This document shows positions 18,306-26,520 of a stretch of 64,000 bases of DNA, piece by piece (positions within the stretch are counted from its first letter, which is position 1; each line of letters begins with the position of its first letter). The stretch lies in the NCBI GenBank assembly GCA_019745565.1, contig JAIESW010000076.1, positions 1-64,000 on the forward strand, given 5' to 3'. This stretch comes from Burkholderiales bacterium. GTDB lineage: Bacteria > Pseudomonadota > Gammaproteobacteria > Burkholderiales > Ga0077523. A program made the position numbers and the translations under genes. The notes under the pieces were generated by a model that worked only from the letters and a program-made list of their open reading frames with translations, ran no database searches and had not been told where the DNA came from.

Positions 18306-18481
18306 CCTGGGCTTTCCCGTTCGGCCGATCTCCTCCGACCGTCCCGGCCGAGCGGGCGCCCGGGTCGCAGACTGCAGTCCAGGGGAGGGAGACTTCAGCG
18401 CAATCCGCGCGATCGGTTTGGCCCCGGGCGCCCGAGCGTTGTCCGGCAAACGGCGTGCCGCCACTCGCGGCGACGGACGAT

Positions 18482-19159
18482 TCAAGGTGCGGAACGACCG
18501 GCGAAGGCTTCCACAACCCGGTGCACGAAGTGGAGCTTGCGCACTGCCGTCGACGAGAGGACGAAAGGATAGAAGTCGGGATGTCCCATGCTCCTGCTGA
18601 GTTCGTTCAATGCCACGGTCAGTGCGATCCACGCGTTCAGGAACGTGAGGAAGAGCTCTTCCGGAGCACGGTCCGCGAGAGGTTCCAGAACCGCAACAGT
18701 GAACGGTTCGTGCAGCAATTCGGTCCGGGTGGTGTCGATGCCGACGGCGGCGGCAGTGGCCGACGTGTCGAGCATGTGGAGATAGTGCGCCCAGGTCTCG
18801 GCCCAGTCCTCCCAGGGATGCGCACTGGCGTAGGCGCTGACATGATGCAGGTGCCAGTCGACCGGCGGGCCGCACCGATAGTGATCGCGCAGGGCCTCGT
18901 CGTAGGGCAACCGTTCGTCTCCGAACAGCTCGCGGAACTCGTCCATCCATGCCGAGCCGCGGAGGAGGCGGTACCAGTAATAATGACCGATCTCGTGACG
19001 CAGGTGGCCCGGCATCGTGCGATAGCGTTCGTCGAGGCAGACGCGGCGGTCTTCGCGACGCGCCGGGTCGGCCTCTTCGAGATCCAGGGTGACGACGCCG
19101 TCGAGATGGCCGGTCGTCACGGGAGGCGATCCGGGTGCTGCCCGCAGGACATCGAACAC
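18482..19159 (-). CDS. Zinc-binding metallopeptidase, N-terminally truncated
   Basis: 225 residues from a GTG at 19159. The zincin motif HEIGHYYW follows TMPGHLR near residue 56, and a downstream acidic/His segment reads HPWEDWAETWAHYLHMLD. This matches the putative zinc-binding metallopeptidase family whose full members, from memory, are about 350 residues and start with a zinc ribbon. Here the catalytic half is intact but the front half is missing: the best-supported start (ATG 19223) is in another frame. The GTG start has no convincing ribosome site, so expression is doubtful. Confidence 0.6.
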   Translation of the reverse strand: MFDVLRAAPGSPPVTTGHLDGVVTLDLEEADPARREDRRVCLDERYRTMPGHLRHEIGHYYWYRLLRGSAWMDEFRELFGDERLPYDEALRDHYRCGPPVDWHLHHVSAYASAHPWEDWAETWAHYLHMLDTSATAAAVGIDTTRTELLHEPFTVAVLEPLADRAPEELFLTFLNAWIALTVALNELSRSMGHPDFYPFVLSSTAVRKLHFVHRVVEAFAGRSAP

Positions 19160-19223
19160 GACCGCAACGGCAGCGGAACGGCGACGCTCGAGCCCACTTC
19201 CCGGTTTCCGGCGGAGCTGTCAT
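19160..19223 (-). pseudogene. Out-of-frame N-terminal remnant of the metallopeptidase gene
   Basis: The ATG at 19223 is preceded by CAGGAGAAG, one of the best ribosome sites here. It encodes MTAPPETGKWARASPFRCRCG, which looks like the start of the family's N-terminal zinc ribbon. Right after it the reading shifts to the frame of the catalytic half (VFDVLRAAPGSPPVTTGHLD). The remainder of the ribbon and about 100 residues are absent, as if a deletion of non-multiple-of-three length had fused the ends. Confidence 0.5.
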
Positions 19224-19301
19224 CGGCGCTTCTCCTGTTGCATGAATAGTACGGCCGTCGGCAATTTGGACGCCCGCAATGTCGCGGACGCCGATACACG
19301 T

Positions 19302-19317
19302 GGGCACGTGCCTTGCC
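19302..19317 (+). promoter_or_regulatory. Candidate sigma-54 promoter for the glycine-zipper protein
   Basis: GGGCACGTGCCTTGCC matches 10 of 12 fixed positions of TGGCACG-N4-TTGCW with both cores intact. It lies 109 bp before the ATG at 19427, in a gap shared with the divergent metallopeptidase remnant. Confidence 0.6.
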
Positions 19318-19426
19318 GCGTTCGCATGAAGCAGTGACGTGATGCTTCTTCGTACGCCGTATCGGTCGTGGCCTTCATGGACGGATTCGAGGCGGCATGC
19401 CACAACTCCGTAGGGAGACCTCCATC

Positions 19427-20131
19427 ATGAACACGATCATCGATCGACCGATTCCAGCGCCCGGCGACGCGGCTGTCGAAGCGGCGCAAATCGTCGCGGG
19501 GCGTTTCGATACGCTCGAACATGCAGAACGAGCGAGCGAATACCTTGTTGCGGACGGCGTACTGCCGCAGGACATTTCGATCTTCTGGCTCAATGCGCCG
19601 GGCCAGCACAGCATCACACCCATCGGCGGCGACCACATCGCGGATCCGGCAGCCAAGCCGGCGACGGGTGGCGTCATCGCGGGTGCCGCGGGTGGCGGCG
19701 CGCTGGGCGCGATAGCGGGTGCCGTCGGTGTGGCCGCGACCGGGGTCGACCCGGCGCTCGGCGTTGCGGTCGCCGCCGGCATCGGGGCCCACGTCGGTGG
19801 CCTCGTGGGTGCGCTGTCGGGCATGAAGGACCGCGACGGCTCGACCGAAGCCGGCGAGACGGCCGAAGCATTGAAGCCCGGGCAGAAGCCGTCTGCCGAT
19901 GTGCCGGATGCCGAGGCCGACGTGCCGTCCGAACCGCGGAAGGCCGGCGCCAGGGTGGCGGTCCGCGTGCGGGACGTGAGCGAGCAACGGTTGATCGATA
20001 TCCTGGTCGGTGCAGGCGGCGAGGATGTGGAAGAGGCGGTCGGCTACTGGAAGGACGGGGAGTGGATCGATTTCGATCCGCGCGATCCGCCCAACAAGGT
20101 CGCCTCGACGGCGCCGCGCAGTCCTGCATGA
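19427..20131 (+). CDS. Glycine-zipper membrane protein (stress-associated)
   Basis: 234 residues. Residues 20-70 form a small domain (GRFDTLEHAERASEYLVADG, DISIFWLNAPGQH) like those of stress proteins that open with a flanking alpha/beta fold. The middle is a long Gly/Ala membrane-active stretch (GGVIAGAAGGGALGAIAGAV then GVAVAAGIGAHVGGLVGALS). The C-terminal 60 residues repeat a ferredoxin-like VAVRVRDVSEQRLIDILVGA element ending WKDGEWIDFDP. Function unknown. The ATG follows GGGAGACC, and DUF1328 follows in the same direction. Confidence 0.78.
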   Translation: MNTIIDRPIPAPGDAAVEAAQIVAGRFDTLEHAERASEYLVADGVLPQDISIFWLNAPGQHSITPIGGDHIADPAAKPATGGVIAGAAGGGALGAIAGAVGVAATGVDPALGVAVAAGIGAHVGGLVGALSGMKDRDGSTEAGETAEALKPGQKPSADVPDAEADVPSEPRKAGARVAVRVRDVSEQRLIDILVGAGGEDVEEAVGYWKDGEWIDFDPRDPPNKVASTAPRSPA

Positions 20132-20183
20132 CCGCTTTCCCCACCGAACGGCCGTCGCGCCCGTCGTTCCGCAACGCGATGGC

Positions 20184-20348
20184 ATGCTGAGCCGCGCCGT
20201 CACGTTCCTCGTCATCGCGATCATCGCGGCCGTCTTCGGATTCGGCGAGATCGTCGGCAGCATCGCAGGCGTCGCGCTGGTCCTCTGTTTCGTGTTCCTC
20301 GCGCTGGTGCTGATCACCCTCGTCACCGGCACAAAGCCTGGGGGCTGA
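20184..20348 (+). CDS. DUF1328 small membrane protein
   Basis: 54 residues, two transmembrane helices with the family's pattern MLSRAVTFLVIAIIAAVFGF, then IAGVALVLCFVFLALVLIT and a short Lys/Gly tail. Members are tiny stress-linked membrane proteins of unknown role. It follows the glycine-zipper gene by 52 bp and is probably in its transcript. Confidence 0.82.
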   Translation: MLSRAVTFLVIAIIAAVFGFGEIVGSIAGVALVLCFVFLALVLITLVTGTKPGG

Positions 20349-20449
20349 AGCCCTGTAGGCGTGCGCTTGCGTTTTCATAGGACCATTCCGGCAGTATTGC
20401 CCGCACGTCCGGTCTAACGTGGGATCGTCGAATTTTCAGGATCCCCGTC

Positions 20450-20668
20450 ATGTATAGATGGATAGTCGGCCTGGCCGTGACAGCCATTGTCATCGGCCTG
20501 GCCGGTGCATTCACCGAGCCCATCCGGATGCCGGCCGGCGTGTTGGTCGCCTGCGGTGTGCTGTGGACCGCTCTGGGCATCTTCGTGCTGCGCAGACCGT
20601 GCGGCTGCCGGCTCAAGGATTCAAGTTGTGCCCGTTCGCGGCAACGGAGCAAAGAGGACGAGGGATGA
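20450..20668 (+). CDS. Small membrane protein, unknown function
   Basis: 72 residues: two hydrophobic helices (WIVGLAVTAIVIGLAGAF and AGVLVACGVLWTALGIFVL) followed by a short Cys- and Arg-rich cytoplasmic tail (RRPCGCRLKDSSCARSRQRS). I recognise no family. The upstream ribosome site is weak (CAGGAT). Position after other small stress membrane proteins makes a related role possible. Confidence 0.5.
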   Translation: MYRWIVGLAVTAIVIGLAGAFTEPIRMPAGVLVACGVLWTALGIFVLRRPCGCRLKDSSCARSRQRSKEDEG

Positions 20669-20814
20669 CGCATCGCGCACGGCGGAGAGGGAGCACACTG
20701 ACCTGAACGCTGCTCCTCAGCACGGTGACAGGATTCCTCGGGTCATCCCGTCCTGCGTGGTTGCCGCGGTTCGGATACGCTTGCGGCTTCCAGGGTGATG
20801 GAAGGCGGGAAGGG

Positions 20815-22434
20815 ATGACGGATGCTGCGCGGAGTGTCGCCGAGTTCGACGCACTGATCATCGGCGCCGGTTTCTCCGGCCTCTACCAGCTGTACTGCCT
20901 GCGCGAGCGCCTCGGTCTTTCCGTGCAGGCGCTGGAAGCCGGCGAGGGTGTCGGCGGCACGTGGTACTGGAACCGCTATCCCGGCGCGCGTTGCGACTCG
21001 GAGAGCCATTCCTACTGCTACACGTTCTCCAGGGAACTGCTGGAGGAGTGGCAGTGGACGGAGCGCTATCCGGGCGACGCGGAGATCCGTCGCTATCTCA
21101 ATCACGTTGCCGACCGTTTCGACTTGCGGCGCGATATCCGCTTCGGCACGCGCGTCAGCAGCGCGCACTACGATGCAGCGGCCAATCGTTGGCGCGTCAC
21201 CACCGAGAAGGGGGAGCAGCTCACGGCACAGTTCCTCGTGACCGCGGTCGGGTGTCTCTCCACAGCCAACGTACCGAACATCCCCGGCCTCGAGACCTTC
21301 GCCGGCCGGTGGTACCACACCGGCCAGTGGCCGCACGAGGGCGTGGATTTCCGCGGCAAGCGTGTCGGCCAGATCGGCACCGGTTCCACCGGCATCCAGG
21401 CGGCACCGGTGATCGCCGAGACCGCCGCGCATCTCACGGTGTTCCAGCGCACGGCCAACTACAGCGTGCCGGCGCGCAACGCGCCGCTGACCGACGAATT
21501 CCAGCGGTGGGCGAAGGAGAACTTCGACGAGGTCCGGAAGGTGATGCACGCCACCACCAACGGGCATCCGTTCTACATCGACCGGCGCCGCGTGTTCGAC
21601 GTGACGGACGAGGAGCGCCAGCGCATCTATGAAGCCGCGTGGGAGAAAGGTGGCCTGCAGTTCCGCGCCACTTTCCACGACCTGCTGCTCGACAAGAAAT
21701 CCAACGACACGGCCGCCGAGTTCATCAAGAACAAAATCCGTCAGATCGTGAAGGATCCCGCGACGGCAGCGGTACTGGCCGACATCGACCATCCCTACGC
21801 CGCGAAGCGGCCCCCCATCGATACCGACTACTTCGAGACCTTCAACCGCGACAACGTGAGCCTGGTCGACGTGCGCAGGTCGCCGATCGAGGCGATCACG
21901 CCCGAGGGCATCCGCACGCGCGACGCCGAGTACCCGCTCGACATCATCGTGTTCGCCACCGGTTTCGACGCCATGACCGGTCCGCTGCTGCGCATGGACA
22001 TCCGTGGGCGCGACGGCATCCCGCTCGCCGAGGTCTGGCGGGCGGGGCCGCGCAACTATCTCGGACTGCAGGTGGCGGGGTTTCCCAACCTCTTCACCGT
22101 CACCGGACCGGGCAGTCCGTCGGTGCTGTGCAACATGCCGGTGGCGATCGAGCAGCACGTGGACTGGATCACCGACTGCATCGCCCACATGCGCGAGAGC
22201 GGCTTCAATCGCGTCGAGGCCGACCCGAAGGCCGTGGAGGGCTGGATGGAGGAGGTCCAACGCGCGGTCGACGCCACGCTGCTGCCGCAGGCGCAGCACT
22301 CCTGGTACCTCGGTGCGAACGTGCCGGGCAAGCCGCGGATCTTCATGCCGTACGCGGGCGGCATGGCGCGCTACCGGAAGATCTGTGCCGAGGTGGCCGA
22401 GAAGGGTTACGAAGGCTTCGCGTTCGGCACCTGA
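20815..22434 (+). CDS. Baeyer-Villiger-type flavin monooxygenase
   Basis: 539 residues from the ATG at 20815, preceded by GGGAAGGG. The FAD motif GAGFSG is at 17-22. The family fingerprint FxGxxxHxxxWP is present in full as FAGRWYHTGQWP near 162-173, and the NADPH-binding motif GTGSTG is near 187-192. A second signature, DIIVFATGFDAMTG, lies near 380. Such enzymes (cyclohexanone/phenylacetone monooxygenase type) insert oxygen next to a ketone using NADPH and O2. The substrate is unknown. It stands first in a group of catabolic genes on the plus strand. Confidence 0.93.
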   Translation: MTDAARSVAEFDALIIGAGFSGLYQLYCLRERLGLSVQALEAGEGVGGTWYWNRYPGARCDSESHSYCYTFSRELLEEWQWTERYPGDAEIRRYLNHVADRFDLRRDIRFGTRVSSAHYDAAANRWRVTTEKGEQLTAQFLVTAVGCLSTANVPNIPGLETFAGRWYHTGQWPHEGVDFRGKRVGQIGTGSTGIQAAPVIAETAAHLTVFQRTANYSVPARNAPLTDEFQRWAKENFDEVRKVMHATTNGHPFYIDRRRVFDVTDEERQRIYEAAWEKGGLQFRATFHDLLLDKKSNDTAAEFIKNKIRQIVKDPATAAVLADIDHPYAAKRPPIDTDYFETFNRDNVSLVDVRRSPIEAITPEGIRTRDAEYPLDIIVFATGFDAMTGPLLRMDIRGRDGIPLAEVWRAGPRNYLGLQVAGFPNLFTVTGPGSPSVLCNMPVAIEQHVDWITDCIAHMRESGFNRVEADPKAVEGWMEEVQRAVDATLLPQAQHSWYLGANVPGKPRIFMPYAGGMARYRKICAEVAEKGYEGFAFGT

Positions 22435-22535
22435 CCGAGTGCCCGGTCATCCACGGGTAAGCCCCGGCACCGCCGCGCGCGTATGCGCGACGCCGGCGAT
22501 GCACAGCCGAGCAGAAAGGACAGCGGCGCGAAGGA

Positions 22536-22751
22536 CTAGGGCGCGTCGTCGGTTCGCGGAAACACCACGTGGTCGCCGACGTTGGGCATGGTCGACAGCA
22601 CCTGGGCGATCTGCTTCCGGCGTGCTTTCAGCAACGCGGCTGCCAGGATCTCGCGATGTTCGGCTTCGGCGCTGCGGCCATTCCGGACCGCCAGCGTTCT
22701 CAGAGCGAGAACGAGGTTGTTGTCCACGTTGCGCAGGATCAGGTCGGTCAT
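22536..22751 (-). CDS. FitA-like ribbon-helix-helix antitoxin (orphan)
   Basis: 71 residues: MTDLILRNVDNNLVLALRTL, then NGRSAEAEHREILAAAL, the FitA/VapB-type ribbon-helix-helix DNA-binding pattern, then a toxin-binding tail. The strong ribosome site GGAAGGAGTG fixes the start. In FitAB loci a PIN-domain toxin gene follows the antitoxin; here only 101 bp separate its stop from the monooxygenase gene and no PIN protein is encoded. It is therefore an orphan or a remnant, or an antitoxin acting on a distant toxin. Confidence 0.82.
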   Translation of the reverse strand: MTDLILRNVDNNLVLALRTLAVRNGRSAEAEHREILAAALLKARRKQIAQVLSTMPNVGDHVVFPRTDDAP

Positions 22752-22993
22752 CGGACACTCCTTCCGGATCGCATTCTCTCTCGGAAATCCTGGCAGCAGC
22801 GAGATTTCTGTCAAAGGGGCGCCATGCTGCGTTGCCAAAAACAAGCGCTCTCCGCGGGCGGTCGATGCGATGATGAGCCAGGAGCGGTGCGGCCGATGAT
22901 GCGCTGCAAGAACGCATCCGCTATGCTGGCTGCAGGTCGCCATGTGCGCGCCCGACATCTCCCCGACTTTCCTTGAGGTGAGCGAGTCATCCC

Positions 22994-24022
22994 ATGCTGA
23001 CCGCCATTCCCGTCACCCTGATTCCCGGAGACGGCATCGGCCCGGAAATCGTCGATGCCACGTTGGCCGCACTGGATGCGTTGAAGGCGCCGTTCGTCTG
23101 GGACCGTCAGATCGCCGGCCTCGAAGGCGTCCGGGTGGCGGGCGATCCACTGCCGAAGCCCACGCTGGACAGCATCCGCCGCACTCGGCTCGCCTTGAAA
23201 GGCCCGCTCGAAACGCCGTCCGGCGGCGGCTATCGATCGTCGAACGTGCGCCTGCGCGAGGAGTTCCAACTCTACGCCAATCTTCGTCCGGCTCGCACCA
23301 TCGTGCCGGGCGGCCGCTTCGACAAGATCGACCTCGTGGTGGTGCGCGAGAATCTCGAAGGGCTGTACATCGGCCACGAGCACTACGTGCCGATCGACGG
23401 CGATCCGCACGCGGTGGCGATGGCCACCGGCGTCAACACCCGGCAGGGTAGCCGGCGCCTGCTGGAGTACGCCTTCGAATACGCCGTCGCGAACGGCCGG
23501 AAGAAGGTCACGCTGGTGCACAAGGCCAACATCATGAAGGCGCTAACCGGCATCTTCCTCGAGACCGGCCTCGAATTGTACGGGCGCAAGTACAAAGGCC
23601 GCTTCGAGCTGGACTCGGTCATCGTGGATGCCTGCGCGATGAAGCTGGTGCTGAACCCGTGGCAGTTCGACGTGCTGGTGTCGACCAATCTGTTCGGCGA
23701 CATCCTCTCCGATCTGGTGGCCGGGCTGGTGGGCGGGCTCGGCATGGCGCCCGGCGCCAACATCGGCGTGGACGCGGCGATCTTCGAAGCGGTGCACGGC
23801 TCGGCACCGGACATCGCCGGCAAGGGCATCGCGAATCCGACCGCGCTGCTGCTCGCCGCGGCCATGATGCTGGAACATTGCCGGCTTCCCGATCTTGCGG
23901 CACGGCTGCGCCAGGCCATCGACGCCACGCTCAACGTCGATCAGGTGCGCACGGGGGACCTCGGCGGCAAGGCGTCCACGGCTGCGTTCACCAAGGCGCT
24001 GGTCGCGCGCATCGCCGGCTGA
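22994..24022 (+). CDS. Isocitrate/isopropylmalate dehydrogenase family protein
   Basis: 342 residues of the beta-decarboxylating dehydrogenase family. Markers: IPGDGIGPEIVDATLAAL at the start, substrate-loop SGGGYRSSNVRLREEF (a serine after the glycine run, as in isocitrate dehydrogenases), LVVVRENLEGLYIGHEH, the catalytic Lys in LVHKANIMK, Asp ligands in DILSDLVAGLVGG, and EAVHGSAPDIAGKGIANPTA. An NAD-dependent isocitrate dehydrogenase is most likely, but a homologous substrate (for example tartrate or homoisocitrate) fits the catabolic neighbourhood too. Confidence 0.88.
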   Translation: MLTAIPVTLIPGDGIGPEIVDATLAALDALKAPFVWDRQIAGLEGVRVAGDPLPKPTLDSIRRTRLALKGPLETPSGGGYRSSNVRLREEFQLYANLRPARTIVPGGRFDKIDLVVVRENLEGLYIGHEHYVPIDGDPHAVAMATGVNTRQGSRRLLEYAFEYAVANGRKKVTLVHKANIMKALTGIFLETGLELYGRKYKGRFELDSVIVDACAMKLVLNPWQFDVLVSTNLFGDILSDLVAGLVGGLGMAPGANIGVDAAIFEAVHGSAPDIAGKGIANPTALLLAAAMMLEHCRLPDLAARLRQAIDATLNVDQVRTGDLGGKASTAAFTKALVARIAG

Positions 24023-24095
24023 TTCACCCCGGGCTCGCAGGGGCGAGCTATAGTGTCGACTATCGAATAACGACAATCCGGGGAGGAGTCGGGAC

Positions 24096-25337
24096 ATGAT
24101 CCCTGCACGCGGTTCAATCCTACTGGGCGCGTTCGCCGCACTGACGCTCGCGCTGCCCGTCGTCGCTGCCGACGCCATCAAGATCGCGCACGTGGATCCG
24201 CTGAGCGGACCGTTCGCCCTGGTGGGCGAAAGCGATGCGCGCATGCTGCGCGCCGCCATCGACGCGGTGAACGAGAACGGCGGCGTGCTGGGCGGCACCA
24301 AGCTCGAGCTGCAGTCCTTCGACAGCAAGAGCAGCCCGCAGGAAGCGGTGCTCATCTTCAAGCAGATCGTCGACTCGGGCATCCGCTTCATCTCGCTCGG
24401 TTCCGGATCGCATATCGCGCACGCGCTGAACGAATCGATCATCAAGCACAACAGCCGCAACCCGGCCGATGCCGTGCTGCTGCTCAACATCGCCGCGCAG
24501 GATCCGCTGCTCACCAACGAGAAATGCAGCTTCTGGCATTTCCGGTGGGAGGGTCACACCGACATGCGCGTCAACGCGCTGAGCGACTTCATCGCCAAGC
24601 AGAAGGGTACGCCCAAGGTGTACCTGATCAACCAGGACTATGCGTTCGGTCAGGCCATCAGCAAGGGTGCCAAGGAGATGCTCGCGGCCAAGCGGCCGGA
24701 CATCAAGATCGTGGGCGACGACCTGCACCCGCTCGGCAAGGTGAAGGACTTCGCGCCCTACGTGGCGAAGATCAAGGCCTCCGGTGCCGACTCGGTGCTG
24801 ACCGGCAACTGGGGGCCCGATCTGTCGCTGCTCATCAAGGCGAGCAAGGAAGCCGGGCTCGACGTGATCTACTACACGCTGAACGCGCACAACCCCGGCG
24901 TGCCCGGCTCCGTCGGCAAGGCCGGTGACGGCCACATCCGGCAGATCTTCTCGTGGCACGCAAACATCGCCGACAACAAGCTCGAGAAGTACGCCGCCGA
25001 CTACAAGAAGCGCTTCAACGAGGACCTCTGGCTGGCGCTGCCCAAGCTGCAGATCGATATGCTCGCGAAAGCGATCAACACCGCCGGCTCGGCCGATCCG
25101 GTGAAGGTCGCGAAGGCGCTGCACGGCATGCGCTTCCAGAGCGAGACCGGCGAGGTGTGGATGCGGCCCGACGACCACCAGGCGATCATGCCGGAGTACA
25201 TCGCAACGTTCTCGAAAGCGGGCGGTGCCGTGAAGTACGAGGCCGAAGGCACCGGTTTCGGCTGGAAGACCGACACGCGCATCGAGGGCAAGGACATGGC
25301 GCTGCCGACGACGTGCAAATTCGAGGTGCCGCAATAA
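24096..25337 (+). CDS. Branched-chain amino acid-type ABC transporter binding protein
   Basis: 413 residues with a Sec signal peptide (LLGAFAALTLALPVVAA, cleavage near residue 25) and the Peripla_BP_6 fold: IKIAHVDPLSGPFALVGESD, then NENGGVLGGTKLELQSFDSK. It captures a ligand in the periplasm for an ABC importer. GGGGAGGAG precedes the ATG. No permease or ATPase gene of this class is nearby. It lies tightly upstream of the dioxygenase-like gene (no intergenic base), which suggests the ligand is catabolised by the adjacent enzymes. Confidence 0.9.
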   Translation: MIPARGSILLGAFAALTLALPVVAADAIKIAHVDPLSGPFALVGESDARMLRAAIDAVNENGGVLGGTKLELQSFDSKSSPQEAVLIFKQIVDSGIRFISLGSGSHIAHALNESIIKHNSRNPADAVLLLNIAAQDPLLTNEKCSFWHFRWEGHTDMRVNALSDFIAKQKGTPKVYLINQDYAFGQAISKGAKEMLAAKRPDIKIVGDDLHPLGKVKDFAPYVAKIKASGADSVLTGNWGPDLSLLIKASKEAGLDVIYYTLNAHNPGVPGSVGKAGDGHIRQIFSWHANIADNKLEKYAADYKKRFNEDLWLALPKLQIDMLAKAINTAGSADPVKVAKALHGMRFQSETGEVWMRPDDHQAIMPEYIATFSKAGGAVKYEAEGTGFGWKTDTRIEGKDMALPTTCKFEVPQ

Positions 25338-26492
25338 ATGGGCGACCCGGGGCACGCCGCCGCGGTCGACTACGGCCCTGAAGAGCAGGCGATGCGCGCC
25401 TACTGCGAGGAAGGCGCGCAACGGGCCGCGGCGCTCGGCAATCGCGGTCCGATCCGGTTCGGCGCGGATGGCCGGATCCACCGCGACATCCTCGATGCGT
25501 ACTGGCGCTGCGGCTTCTATGTGTTCGAGGGCGTGCTGAAGGCGGACGAACTCGCCGACATCGAGGCGGATATCCAGGACATCCTCGAGCGCCTGCCGGT
25601 GCGGCGCGGTGCTCCGGTGGATCGCAAGGGGCGTCCGGCCCTCGGTGCGGATCTCGAGGCGACGACCCTGTACTGGGCGAGGCCGCTGGGCGATCCGTTC
25701 GGTGGCACAGAGCTCGCGGGCGGTCGTCATCCGGTGAAGATGTTCGAGCCGAAAGCGGCGGCGGACGCGCCGGAGGAAGTGGTCTATCTGATCCTCGGTT
25801 CGGTGCAGTTTTCGGAGGCGGTGCTGCGCGCGTACGGGCACCCGCATCTGCTCGCGGTGGCGGCGGCCGTCAACGGCGACGACTTCGCGCCGTTCAACGA
25901 AGGCATCTTCATCAAGGAGCCGGGGCGCGGCGCTTCGGTGGCGTGGCACCAGGATGGGCTCACGCACTGGAACAGCCCCGACTGGGACCAAGGGTCCCAT
26001 GGCTTCAACTTCATGGCGCAGCTCTATGGCTGCACCCCGGCCAACGGCGTATGGGTGGTGCCCGGTTCCCACAAGACCGGCAAGGCCGACATCCGCGCGA
26101 TCGTGGCCGCCGCCGGCACCGAGCGCCTGCCCGACGCGGTGCCCATCGTGTGCGCGCCGGGCGACGTCGCGATCACCAACCGCCAGGTGGTGCACGGCTC
26201 CTTCGCCAATACCAGTCGCGACTGGCGGGTCACGCTCAACTTCGGTTTCCATCGGCGCAAGTCGGTGCTGGGTGTGCTCGGCGGCGGCCTGCACAACGCA
26301 CCGGCGGTGTACGACGCCGCCCGCATCGAGGAGCGCAGTCGCGCGCTCGGGTTTGCCATCGACGCGCGCCGGCAGCGCTTTCCCGACGAGATTCCCTATG
26401 TCTATCAGCCGCACGCCGGCAAGACCTTTCACTGGGATGCGGCCGCCAAGGCATCGCTGAAGGACTACAACCTGCTGGATCTCAGCATCTGA
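25338..26492 (+). CDS. Phytanoyl-CoA dioxygenase (PhyH) family protein
   Basis: 384 residues, a cupin-fold Fe(II)/2-oxoglutarate oxygenase. The iron-binding triad is visible as His204 and Asp206 in WHQDGLTHW and His286 in NRQVVHGSF. VPGSHKTG lies between them, and an arginine (about 294-297) may bind 2-oxoglutarate. The substrate is unknown; members hydroxylate acyl-CoAs or small molecules. It begins immediately after the binding-protein stop. Confidence 0.87.
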   Translation: MGDPGHAAAVDYGPEEQAMRAYCEEGAQRAAALGNRGPIRFGADGRIHRDILDAYWRCGFYVFEGVLKADELADIEADIQDILERLPVRRGAPVDRKGRPALGADLEATTLYWARPLGDPFGGTELAGGRHPVKMFEPKAAADAPEEVVYLILGSVQFSEAVLRAYGHPHLLAVAAAVNGDDFAPFNEGIFIKEPGRGASVAWHQDGLTHWNSPDWDQGSHGFNFMAQLYGCTPANGVWVVPGSHKTGKADIRAIVAAAGTERLPDAVPIVCAPGDVAITNRQVVHGSFANTSRDWRVTLNFGFHRRKSVLGVLGGGLHNAPAVYDAARIEERSRALGFAIDARRQRFPDEIPYVYQPHAGKTFHWDAAAKASLKDYNLLDLSI

Positions 26493-26520
26493 ACTCGCCG
26501 TCCCGAGGGGCGCTCCGCCG

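Noticed and set aside
20349..20449. A sigma-54 promoter before the 72-residue membrane protein (CCGGCAGTATTGCC)
   Set aside because: GG and TTGC are present, but the spacing is three bases too short for -24/-12 phase.
24023..24095. A sigma-54 promoter before the catabolic binding-protein gene, checked as a contrast to the stress genes
   Set aside because: No phased GG/GC element was found there or before the genes at 22994, 27963, 33305 and 42334.
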